64,000 nucleotides of DNA from Calcarisporiella thermophila CBS 279.70 (taxonomy: Eukaryota > Calcarisporiellomycota): the NCBI RefSeq assembly GCF_041956535.1, contig NW_027192193.1:1107192-1171191 (forward strand), written 5' to 3'. The number at the start of each line of letters is the position of its first letter. The first letter of the stretch is position 1. Below, in pieces: positions 53,837 through 64,000 of the stretch. The notes under the pieces are model-generated. The model was not told where the DNA came from. It saw only the letters and a list, made by a program, of their open reading frames with translations, and searched no databases. The translations under genes and the position numbers were made by a program.

Positions 53837-53878
53837 TAAAAATAAAGAGGTGCCCCAAAACTTTCCGGAGGTACTTTA
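53837..53878 (-). repeat. Right terminal inverted repeat of the Tc1/mariner element
   Basis: Read on the minus strand it begins TAAAGTACCTCCGGAAAG directly after TA, matching the left repeat with a few substitutions. Confidence 0.88.
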
Positions 53879-54206
53879 TATCTTATATTACCGAGGACTT
53901 AATTATCCATTGAGAACTCTACAATACAATCTTATATTTATAGAAGTTGAAGCCGGATTTGGCCATGGGTAGGATTCCTTTGACTTTCGCTTCTATACCT
54001 TTCAGATGATTTTCATTTAACTTGGTATATATTTATGCACTGTAAAATATTGGTATAATCATATCACATTAAGGGAAAGTTTATTCGAACTGTCGTCTTC
54101 CATAAGACATTTTGTGACTGGTATTTTCCATACTTGTAATATATATCCAACTTCTCATTTTATATCCTATAGACCTCATTGTGTATCAGTTTATAATGCT
54201 GCTCCA

Positions 54207-57200
54207 ATGTCAACTGTAAAAAAATTAAATGACAAAGTGATCAGACAATTAAGAGCGTAAGTTATTAATCTTTTTCAGCTTTCTGTATTCTTTAATTTAG
54301 CAACCCATGCTAATCCGAATAATTACATTTGCCACACTTTGTTGCTTATCATTTCTACCAGATCTTTGACAATTACTTCAGTCAAGCAATGTATTATAGA
54401 GCTTGTTCAAAATGGTAAATAGTCATAACTTTTTTTCTCTTATTAGAGTTATAGAATTAATATGAGCTTCTATCATTAGCGCTGGACGCCAATGCCACCA
54501 CCATTGAAATTCTTGTTGATTTAAGTAGCTATGTCGTGCAAGTAACTGATAATGGTGACGGGATCACACCAATAGATCTGAGACGTATTGGAGAGAGATA
54601 TGGTAAGTTTGTTTTGTAAATTTGGGCCTCCATTTCTAAATTTATCTCTGCTATGACATTTAGTTACGTCTAAACTCTCCTCTATGGAGGAGTTACTCCA
54701 AATACGCACACTTGGGTTTCGAGGTGAAGGTAGTCAGCTCCGGGTGGATTGCTAGTGAGTTGCTTATATTCTAACAATTATTTTTTTCGTTTAGCCTTGG
54801 CAAGTATTTCGGATGTGGCCTTACTAGAGGTTTCAAGCAAGCATAAAGGGTCATATACGGCCTACATGTCTATTGTAAAAGTAAATATTTTTTGCATGGC
54901 TCGTGCTTTCATGATTGAGATTTATTGACCTTTTCAATATATTTTTTATGGATTAGAATGGAAACGTTTTAGAGTATGGTCCTGCGCGTGCTTGGGGGCA
55001 ACCCAAGTCTGGTACACGAGTGATTGTGCGGGACTTATTCTATAAGGTAGACTTTTATGAACTACACTGAATCCAAAAACTGCGCTCAATGTCTTTTGTG
55101 ATGAATTGGGTTAGTTTCCTATCCGTCGGAAAAAGCTTTCCTCCTCTGGCCTCTCTCTAGAAAACGAGATCAATAGTATTCGACGGGCTCTTGAAACACT
55201 TGCATTGGCCTTTCCATCCGTCACCTTCACATTAGAAGATCAAACACGAAATACTAGATTGTTGAAAACGCAAAAGGTAGATATTTCCATTATTAAACCA
55301 AGTTAGTTTTTGTGCTAATATATGATTATACTGCAGTCAGATTCGATGCTTACCACATTCTGTCAAATTTTTGGCGCACCACTCGCCAAAGGAATGAAGA
55401 GAGTAGAGCTGGAGCGAGATGATATACGAATCCATGGATTTATGTCAACCAGAGGATATTACACAAAGGTATGCAATCGATTTCGGAATGTTGCTTTTTC
55501 AGAATCTTTCCTTCCTTGAACTAATTGATATTATACTTTTAGTACCATCAATATTTATGTATGTATTTTCATTTTGATATATCCATATAGTCTATTTTCG
55601 ACAAACTGCTTCCATTCCATAGATATTAATTATCGACATGTCGCTCATACCAGCTTCCATAAGCTTATCAACCAGCTTTTTGCACAGAGTTTGTTTTTGA
55701 AGCAGGTAGGAAATTTTGTTTGTTGCAGTCATACCATTTACAGAGCATTTGGCATATCTAGTATTTATGTGGACACGTACTTTTTTTAGCCAACTAAGTC
55801 ATGGTTCTCTGAGAACTGCCATCCGAACATTGCCTATGAATCCGATCAAACGAAAAAGATTCAAGAGAGATATCCAATCTTTATCTTGAATGTGATATGC
55901 CCTCCATCTGAATACGATTTATGTAGGGACCCTACTAAAACAATTATAGAATTTGAGGTTCAAGTGCATTCTTCAGTAATATTGTGTGTTTCCCTTCTAA
56001 AACTATTATTATATTTATTATAGAATATTGCAAAATTTCTTTCCATATTCCAGCACCTCGTTGCTGGTTTCCTGTTAGAGAATGATTACTTGACACAATC
56101 GCAGTATAAAGCCATGTGCTCGCTGGATGGCAATTTTTCTGATAAAATTAATGTAGTTGGAGGGCAAACACAAACACCTGGTGTTGAACCATTAGAAGAG
56201 AGTAAAAAAGTAAGTGATGGTCATTTTCGTGATTCCTTTCGGCACTCCATACTAAAAAAGTGTTTTTTTTTTTAGACAAGGGCTCTCCAAACGCTATGTC
56301 CAACGGCTTTTGAACGTGGGCTTTTCCAAACACCCCCGCCGAGTTCTCAAGAGGAAGACTACAAACTTTCTGTGCCAATGTTGGGGTATCAGCCGTCTAT
56401 TGTCTCGACCAGTTCGGACGAAAAGGACTCTCACCATGACTCCAATCCGAATTTCGATATCTCTACCACTAGCTTAAAATCATTCACAGGTGGTGCTGGA
56501 TCTATTACAACAAGCAAATTTTTTCAGCAAAAGGAAGCACAGATCTCAAATCCTTTGCCCATACGTCTCAATAAGGAAGCTCTGGAGCAGGCAGAGGTCA
56601 TTGCTCAAATAGATTCTAAATTCATTGCTTGCCTTCTACCAGATTCGATTGTAGTCCTCGTGGATCAGCATGCTGCTGATGAACGAATCCGAGTTGAGAA
56701 TTTGCTGGAGGAGTTAGCCGCTCCCAGGCGGGTTAGACTCGAGCCCTCACTCGAAATTAGTATGACAGCACGGGAGGCTAGTTTGGTGGAGAGCTATATC
56801 GGCCAATTTTGGGAGTTTGGAATTGGACTCGAGGTGAAGGAGAAACACGCAGTAGAGCGCTCCACTTCGCGGCATTTCTCACAGAAAGATGCCGATTTGC
56901 TATTGCGGGGAGATGCAATTGTATCAATAACACATTTACCGTCATTGATAATTGATCGATGCGTAGTAGAGCCACGGTTGGTATATGATCTCGTGAGACA
57001 GCATATCCATTGGTTAGAGGAGGCGAGTGAATATTTGGCACCCGTTGGTTCAAGTGATAAAACTATCAATGCCGACAACTTAGCCTGGGTTAGTCGATTG
57101 CATGATTGCCCGCGAGGGATTTTGGATTTGGCGAATTCCAAAGCCTGTCGTAGTGCTATCATGTTTAACGACTTGCTCACACCAGGACAATGCAGAACTC

Positions 57201-57413
57201 TTATAGCTGCCCTTGCTAAATGTGTATTTCCGTTTCAATGTGCACATGGGAGGTAAAATAACCCATTTTTATACAGAACCAAGGGAATTTAAAGAAAATT
57301 AATCGGCTATTTTTCTCTATGTTCTTGCTATAAGACCCTCCATGATACCTATCATTACACTCCCTCCTCGTTTCCCCCGCCGGCGACCTTCCCTCTCCCG
57401 CTGGCGTAGATAA
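54207..57413 (+). CDS. MLH3: MutL homologue MLH3
   Basis: MLH3 partners MLH1 in mismatch repair and in resolving meiotic crossovers. Multiple exons run from the ATG at 54207 (STVKKLNDKVIRQLRA). ATPase (GHKL) motifs: CIIELVQNALDANAT with the Mg2+-binding Asn, DNGDGITP, and TLGFRGEALASISDV. The mid-protein is Ser-rich. The C-terminal domain has VVLVDQHAADERIRVE, the DQHA(x)2E(x)4E metal-binding endonuclease motif, and ACRSAIMFNDLLTPGQCRTLI followed by FPFQCAHGRPSMIPI. FQCAHGRPS separates MLH3 from PMS1, whose motif is NCPHGRPT. The final exon (57335-57413) completes HGRPS and ends in an Arg-rich tail. Splice sites around 55470-55610 are the least certain. Confidence 0.9.
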
Positions 57414-58565
57414 TATAACTAAAAGTTGAACTACTAAGCCACCAGATATATTATTTATTGAATATCCCATAAATTCGGCACCAAATTGTTTTTTGCAATA
57501 AATTGAAAATAGTATGCATTGACTGTCCCTTATCCTGGACCGCTTTGGTCGTGTTGCTCACAAATTGCTCGGTATAGAGGTCGATTTGGCTAGAGCGTCA
57601 TCCAAAGCGAAGAACAATGTTGTGCGGCGCCGAATCTGACCCTCTTGAATTCCCCTTTCCACTAGGAAACTCTCAGGGATTTAGGATTTATATAATGGTT
57701 TGGACATGTATTTAAAAAAAAAAAGACATTAATAATATATAATCGCTTGGATGGGGCTTTATATTGTTCCTCCAGATAATAAGTGTCAAAATGGGTGGAC
57801 AAAACACTCTGGCTCTCCCCATTCGAGGGAACATACCCCCTTGCCATCTGCAGTCTGTTCTCGGCAGCGGGCTGCATGGTGGACAAACTGTCAGAAATTC
57901 TTGGGAACCGACGGTGCAAGGCCCGCTCCTGCTCTTATAATAGAGGGGCGTGGATTGGGCAAAGAAAAACAGAAAAACTAAGAATTCAGAAAAGTAATCA
58001 AGCCTTGCTCTGCGAGCCAATCCCTTTGCTCAACTTCCGCTTTTCAAAAGGCAAAATGGTTCACCCTTTTCTTTTTTAACCCCGAGTTTCACCTGCAGCA
58101 TTTCTTGCCTAAAGTCGACGTCAGCAGAAATTCACACTTTACTCTATACTATTATATAGCTCTACTTCCGATATTTATGGAGCACTATACCGCACACATC
58201 GAATGCCCCTATTGATTCCCATTGTTCTTTCCTGATCGAATTCCGCACCCATAACCTTGTTCTCCACACCATCTCCGCAAACATCGGTGTGCATACGAGC
58301 ACGATATATCTTTAGATCCCCCCCTTCTTTATTATCCTCTGCTACATCAAATTCCATTGCTCCACCTTGTGGTGCCTTTAACTTCTTCGATTTCTCGCTT
58401 GCTACTCCCCCTGAATCGTACTCCTTTAAATTTATAAACTGTAATTATTCATGTAACCGATCGAAATCAATTCTAATTTTAACCAAGGTGAAGCATTAGT
58501 TTTCAATGGATGGTGTTGGTTTGATCGAGTTACTGCCAGCAAACTAACCTTTGAATCCTTTAGCT
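57414..58565. other. Intergenic region upstream of SCAP gene
   Basis: 1.15 kb with no supported gene. Open frames at about 57660-58080 exist on both strands and mirror each other, so they look accidental. The last ~150 bp are AT-rich and form the probable SCAP leader. Confidence 0.45.
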
Positions 58566-61500
58566 ATGCGATTTACTCAGTCCCTTTCAAAAAGAATAGA
58601 CCATCTCTCGCTGCTTTTTTACAATTATGGAAAAACATGTGCATCACACCAAGCCCTCATCGTCGTCAGCTCTGTTGTTGTCATTGTGCTCATGTTTTGG
58701 CCAGCCATAACTACCTACTGGTTTGATACAACTAGTGGAGCAGCATATCTATGGCCGTTTCCTACATGGCAGGTCACTGGGCGCCCATCAGACACCCATC
58801 TAGACAATTATTCAAAACTTTTGCGGGTGGAGCAGTTGGTGCTTAAAGTACATGAAGATATGACGCCCAAGGAGATTATGCTAGAAACATGGCAGATATA
58901 TGATGCTTTAAGCCATATTCGAATATATGATGAGGACGATGAACTGTCGTTGGAATCCATTTGTTATCGCACCCCTTCGCAACAGTGTCTAGTGCTTTCG
59001 CCCCTTGCTTATTGGAACTATGACCCGGATCGAATACAATCGGATACGAACGTCATGGAAACCTTGAGCTCAGCTCTGGAAAACTGTCAGGACGAGAAGT
59101 CTGATATGTCTTGTTTTCCCCTGTGGTACGTGTTGGGAGGGATCTCCGAGGGAGCGACAAAAATACCCCCAAGAATAGAGGATGTCAGAATGAGCTTCTT
59201 CTTGAACGGAACATATCCTCAAGTAGACGAGATCTGGAATGATATATTAGAGCAAGTCGGGGAGTTTAATATGAGTATTAGGCTGCCAGAAAGAATACTG
59301 GAAGAAGATGACATTAGCTATTTTTGGTTTACCAAGGTGAATATTATGTTTGCACGATTCATTATCTCGATATTTTATCGTCTGATATCCAGTTTGCTCA
59401 CTGACTTATGCACTTTTCAGATAAAACTGCCTAGTCGCATGTCTTTCGACTTTGCCGTATTGATTTTTAGCTATGGAGCAGTTTTTTCCTATACCTCACG
59501 AGCACTCGGAGCACGTGCCCATCTCGTCAAATCTAAGCTCGGACTTGGGTGCATGGCGGTAGCTGTAATTTTTGCGGCTTCTATTATTGCTATCTCCATC
59601 TGTTCTATGGTGGGAATTCGTCTCATTTATGTGCCATGGTAAACACTTTTTTCAACATATAGTCATAGGGTTCCAATTTTAACACTAACTTTATTTTTGT
59701 GTTTAATAGGGAATGTTTCTTGATATTTACAATTGTCGTTGGAGTGGAGAATATGTTTATCCTGACAAATGCAATTGTGGCTACTTCGGTGGATTTGCCA
59801 GTGAAGGAGCGCGTTGGACTTGGTAAGCATTTTTACCTGCACTCTCCATTTTTTTATTTATGGCTCAAACTTATTTTTGCGCACCACTTTACCTTAGGCG
59901 TAAAAAATGTTGGAGTGCCGATCTCAACCACCCTAATATTTGAGCTTATTGTACTCATGCTTGGAGCTATGATCGGGCTACCTAGCGTGCGCGAGTTTTG
60001 CTTTTTGGCCTCTGCAGCGCTGGTTACTGATTTCGCGCTACAAATGACCTTTTTCCTTACTGTCTTATCAGTTGATATACGTCGCCTTGAGCTGTCCGAT
60101 TTGCATGATCGTCGGGTTGCTAAAAATATTCAGGAGGCATCCACCAAGCGCGCTGAGGATGAGCAGACTGAAAGGAACGGTGGATCAGCGGAAATGGAGA
60201 AGCGTCGTGCTTCAGCTGCTGAGCAAGAGAGGCTAATCGGGTTTCGAAATGTGTGGATGGCACGCATGGTGAGCCTGCTAGTGGTATGTTTTTGATTTAA
60301 GGACTCTATGATTTGAGTATTTTTCCATTATTTTTCTTATGTTTTATCTTGGCTTGTAGATTGTTTCTTTGATCATTTTTGTCGCCATCATTCACAGCAT
60401 GTCTAATGGGGAGCCTTCCTCCTCCATTAACCGCTGGATTCAATCTGTCAAGTTGCTAATCAACATTCCGCCACGAAATCGCGAGAAAATCGCAACCCAA
60501 TTTTGGCAGCACATGGGACTGCACCATTCTGACGAGTTGCGAATCCTGGCTGTGCCGCCTCCTGTAGAAGTTTCTTTGCACGATGTGGGGATAGAGTCTA
60601 GGGAGATTGAACTTGCGTTAACGTCCTACGCATGGTTAGCACGGGTATGGCGAATCTATGGTCCCGTAATGATTGCAGGATTCGTGGTCACATTCGTCCT
60701 GTATCGGATTTTTCTTATGAGAAATAAAACGAAGCCGAGCAAACAGAATGGAAAAGCTGGAGAGCCGCGCAAAAGGTCGAACAAATGGTTTACATGGCCC
60801 ACATCCGGCACTTTAGAGCCAGATACTTTCCATCCATCGGTGCGTGTTATCACTTTAAAGGGGCGACATTTTGCAGATGTTGAGTGTTTGGAGGCAAGTA
60901 GCGATGCTGCAGCGATAGTGTCGTGCGGACTGGATGGACAGATAGTAGCGTGGGATTCTCTGGCTGGAAAATGGATGAGAAGGTTGGATAGAATGGTAGA
61001 AATGGGATGCCCAAGGGGCTGCGGGCGTGCGAACTGGATTGGTTGCGCAAACGAGGTAGTGTCGCGGATTAGCAAGCAAATTTCCCCTTCCAGTTCGCTA
61101 TCTCTCAACTCGGCCTCCTCTTTATTGCGGCAGCATCGACAGCTGGACCGCTCTTCTGTTCGCTGTGCAAAAGTCGATCGCTATGGAAAATGGTTTGCTG
61201 CAGGATTTGATGATGGAGTGATTCGAATCTGGGGTCTGCGTACTGGTGTTCTCTTTCGCGAACTGAATACCTCTGTACTGGAGGGAGCTGATAGCGACCG
61301 CCGAGTCACATTCATGTCCTTTGCTAGCTCGTGGAAATCTGCGACTTCCTCATCGGGGCGAACTCTTTGGCCAATGAATCATCTCATCTGTGCGGATCGA
61401 GCAGGGTGGATCCGGGAATGGGACCTGAATACTGGCGAATGTGTCTACGAAGAAAGAAGAGAAGGGGGTGTCAATGCGCTGTGTGTAGTGGAGCAGACCT

Positions 61501-63053
61501 CCTCGCTACGCTTACGCAGTTGGGTCCTGATTGGAGGAAAAGAAGGAACGCTCACGTGCTGGGAACGAACTTACTCCTCGGATGAACCTTTCTCAGAGAA
61601 CAAATCCGCCTGGAAAGAGCTCTACTCGATACCCTCCATTAGCACAGTCCCGATCACTTGCTTGAGCGGGATCGCTCCTACTTCAAACTGTGGTGAAGCA
61701 TTTGGTGGGCTAGGAATGACCTTGGGATTGGTGGTGATAGGCACCATGGACGGCTCGGTGCGAGCGATGCATCTTGAAAGTGGAGAAACGCTCTCAGTGC
61801 TGAGTCAAGGTGGCGTGCGGAAGCCAAAATGCGCGGATTTATTTCCGGCGTTTTATGGGCACTCGACCACCGTCTCTGGGAAGACTCCAGAGTCAGAGGC
61901 TAACAGGGAAGCAGGTTCGGCTGAGAGTGGCAAAGGAGATGTAAAAGACGAAAATCCCATTGAGGATCGAAGGGGACATCGAGGTGCCATTACCGAGATC
62001 GTCATCACGCGATTCACTCCCTACCATAGCAAGCAAAAATACCCATCACGGCAAAATACTCACGGCAATGATGAGAGCGGTGGATCCCATTGGCTCGTTG
62101 CATCAAGCTCCATGGATGAAACCGTAAGAATATGGCGCATCCAAAGTACCGAGGATGATGAGCGCGCGGGAAATCGTGATTTCCAGCGAAGACAATATCA
62201 GCGCCGTCGAAAAGCGAGCGCTGCAGCCTCTAATTTCCCAAGTGAGATTGGCATGAGCACAGCAGTTTCAGCATCCATTGCTTCTACAACGACCTCTTCT
62301 GTGACCGACCCTCCGCCAAAATCGACCCCACCCGCATCGCCAGCTTCTAGTTCTATTGCAAATAAAAATGGAGCATGCACAGTGCCTCAACGCTTAAAAT
62401 TGGATGTGGTTTTTTTAGGAGTAGTTGAGCAGCACGGTGCACGATCCATTGCTCTATGCCAAAATGCTTCGATGTTGTGTGGAGCAAGGCGGACGAAGCA
62501 GGGAGTCGTCCAGAAAGGGGTGCCATTTTTCGAGTGGGAATTCTGGATGGTTGACTTTCGGCTCCCAGATATTCACGTGCATGTCATTCCTATTACCGGC
62601 TCGGAGGATAAGCTCTATCATTCTCGTGCGGGGATTCAGCGAGGGCCAAAGGTTTTGTGGCGCTGGAGGTCGATATGGCCATTTCCGTCACGGGAGAGAC
62701 ACCAAGCAAAAAAGGGTAGTAGGTACACGAATGCTTCGATACGTGCACACAAGCGAATGCGCACCATTACCCCTCCTTTGCCATCGCCTACCTCCACCCC
62801 TACAACAATGGCTCCGTTTTCCTTGCTGAGTATCCCTACCTCATCATGGATAAGCACCGAAGACTTGGATGCAAAGCATATGCTACCTTTCTCCTTCGTT
62901 CGGCGCGTAGTGTCTGTGGGCCACAACGGCATTGCATTTGATTTTGGCAATTTTGTGAAGGTAGTGTGGATTGGTCAATTGGGCGAAGGTGAAAGACTGG
63001 GAAGAAAAGTGCATGGATCGGCAGAAGTGGGATGCCGATATTGCTTCGTTTGA
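58566..63053 (+). CDS. SREBP cleavage-activating protein (SCAP/Scp1-like)
   Basis: Five exons (58566-59336, 59421-59638, 59710-59822, 59898-60283, 60360-63053) encode 1,393 residues. SCAP escorts the transcription-factor precursor SREBP from ER to Golgi according to sterol level. Features in order: an N-terminal membrane helix (ALIVVSSVVVIVLMFWPAI), then a large lumenal loop with N-glycosylation sites. Next is the sterol-sensing domain: FAVLIFSYGAVFSYTS, VVGVENMFILTNAIVATSVDLP, VREFCFLASAALVTDFALQMTFFLTVLSVDIRRLELSDL, closely resembling animal SCAP. A C-terminal WD40 propeller from residue ~600 to the end follows (DGQIVAWDSLAGKWMRRLD, DGVIRIWGLRTG, MDETVRIWRIQS), interrupted by Ser/Pro-rich inserts. 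The ATG at 58566 is the first in frame. Confidence 0.93.
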
Positions 63054-63387
63054 GGCGAATTTCCCAACTTTTGTCCACAATTTTCGAGTGTGTTTGTTAT
63101 ATTACCTGTTTTTTGAAATTTTTGATATTTTTTCCCCCCTCTGTTCCCTTTGTGGGATTCAAATTGCATGTAAATAAACTGTGTTCTTTGTCTTTTTCCC
63201 CACCAAAAATCAACCCATTTTAGATCGCTGTTCTAAGATTTGAGCTCTAAGAACTCGATCGCCAAGGCAGGTTGTGACTGTCTTCACAAGCTTTATGATC
63301 GTATTGCCAAATTTGTTGAAAAATCCTGGCGAAAACCCTTTAAGTTACCACCTGACATTGGTTCTCTGCAAAGTAGTAATAGAAAAG
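63054..63387. other. Short intergenic region
   Basis: 334 bp between SCAP and the F-box gene, T-rich downstream of SCAP; an upstream in-frame extension of the F-box frame lacks any domain. Nothing else seen. Confidence 0.4.
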
Positions 63388-64000
63388 ATGTCTGAGGGCA
63401 CCTCTAAAAATCAAACCGGAGCTCAGGGGAATCTTTTTGAGCCTATGCCCCTTGAGCTCCTCATCCATATCCTCTGCTTCCTCTCTCCTGCCGACATTGC
63501 AGTTGTTGCGAGCACTTGCAAGATTCTTCGGGAAGTAGTGCGCATGGATCTGTTGTGGCATGAGATGATTCTACGGAGATTTGGCCAGGCTGCATTGCCA
63601 GACAAAAACGATCTAGAGAGCAAGAGTTGTCTGGAAATATTTAAAGAGAAATGTAATTTGGGCAAGGATTTGCATTTGTGTTTTGTAAAATGCATTCTAA
63701 CTTTTATTTTCGATAGCAAAACTAGAATTGTCAATAGCAGAACATTTTACAATAGCTCATCTGGATGGATACTACTGGCGAATCGTTGACGAATCTGACA
63801 GTAATTATAACAAGGTTGCTCAGTTGAACACCGTGTGCTGGCTTGATGTAAAACTTTTTCGAAGCATTGGTTAGATGCCACAGGAGACTGAAATACAATC
63901 CCTTATTTAGGTGCAAGGCTGTATGAAACGAGTTCCTCCAGGAAAATACGAAATTATCTGGCGGATGCGAGTGCACAGCATATTTTCAATTGTCGAAGAT
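63388..64000 (+). CDS. F-box protein with PP2-like region (3' truncated)
   Basis: Substrate adaptor of SCF ubiquitin ligases, starting at the ATG at 63388 (MSEGTSKNQ). The F-box is EPMPLELLIHILCFLSPADIAVVASTCKILREVVRMDLLWHEMILRRFG. After an intron, whose start is unsure (a GC donor at 63662 would keep the frame), come IAEHFTIAHLDGYYWRIVDE, VAQLNTVCWLDV and, after a further intron, VPPGKYEIIWRMRVH near the right edge. That arrangement recalls F-box proteins with a phloem-protein-2-like C-terminal domain. The gene runs off the window. The acceptor sites near 63720 and 63911 are probable. Confidence 0.75.

Larger units (their letters stand above)
52228..53878 (-). mobile_element. Tc1/mariner DNA transposon, decayed
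   Basis: A 1,651-bp element bounded by inverted repeats of about 42 bp (TAAAGTA..CCGGAAAGTTTT.GGGCACCT), 34-35 of 42 positions matching between ends. It is flanked by TA on both sides (52226-52227 and 53879-53880), the target duplication of this superfamily. It encodes a broken DD34E transposase on the minus strand. It inserted 96 bp after the COPI gamma stop codon. Confidence 0.9.

Noticed and set aside
57662-58079. Mirror-image open frames on both strands near 57.8 kb
   Set aside because: Opposite-strand shadows of each other with no domain and no plausible splice partners.
62971-63177. Alternative frame at the end of the SCAP gene
   Set aside because: Would need an intron of under 30 bp to join to SCAP; the main frame ends cleanly at 63053.

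Overview
The window is nuclear DNA of a fungus. The evidence is spliceosomal introns of about 60-100 bp (GT-AG, at least one GC-AG), genes closely packed on both strands, and a fungal gene set: a GH81 endo-beta-1,3-glucanase, an AreA/Reg1-type DUF1752 protein, a carboxypeptidase Y-like protease, a caleosin, a Crz1-like zinc-finger factor and a SCAP homologue. The neurobeachin-type BEACH protein, SCAP and MLH3 argue against a reduced budding yeast. I cannot assign a phylum from the sequence alone. I placed exon ends by hand, keeping reading frames continuous; for most genes the summed exons give a whole number of codons.

Layout. 0-5 kb: 3' part of an epsin (+), acylphosphatase (-), a small SET-domain protein (-), caleosin (+). 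5-7.2 kb: long non-coding stretch ahead of a Crz1-like C2H2 factor (+, 7.2-8.3 kb). 9.5-10.4 kb: four-helix MARVEL-like membrane protein (+). 10.9-18.1 kb: ten-exon BEACH/WD40 protein of 2,166 residues (-). 18.4-19.7 kb: L-threonine aldolase (+). 20.0-20.8 kb: unidentified coiled-coil protein (-). 22.1-24.6 kb: GH81 glucanase (+). 25.3-26.6 kb: DUF1752 protein (+). 27.2-28.4 kb: DCN1-like neddylation factor (-), divergent from proteasome subunit RPN1 (+, 28.8-32.1 kb). 32.5-39.2 kb: two paralogous AAAP amino-acid permeases (-) enclosing PET117 (+) and SIL1 (-). 40.9-42.1 kb: U2 snRNP A' (+). 43.2-45.1 kb: unidentified protein with RA-like and PH-like regions (+). 45.9-47.9 kb: serine carboxypeptidase (+). 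48.6-52.1 kb: COPI gamma subunit (+). 52.2-53.9 kb: decayed Tc1/mariner element. 54.2-57.4 kb: MLH3 (+). 58.6-63.1 kb: SCAP (+). 63.4 kb to the edge: F-box protein (+, 3' truncated).

The genes are mainly housekeeping: membrane traffic (epsin, BEACH, COPI gamma, SIL1, SCAP), ubiquitin/NEDD8 and proteolysis (DCN1, RPN1, F-box, carboxypeptidase), wall and nitrogen metabolism (GH81, DUF1752, permeases, threonine aldolase) and nucleic-acid maintenance (MLH3, U2A', SET). I see no CRISPR array, gene cluster or clearly new multi-gene system. The best leads are two orphan proteins, a nested inverted-repeat structure near 34.9 kb with a bacterial-repeat-like patch near 34.45 kb, a GC-AG intron, likely alternative targeting of threonine aldolase, a predicted myristoylation site on the DCN1 homologue, and the enlarged caleosin.
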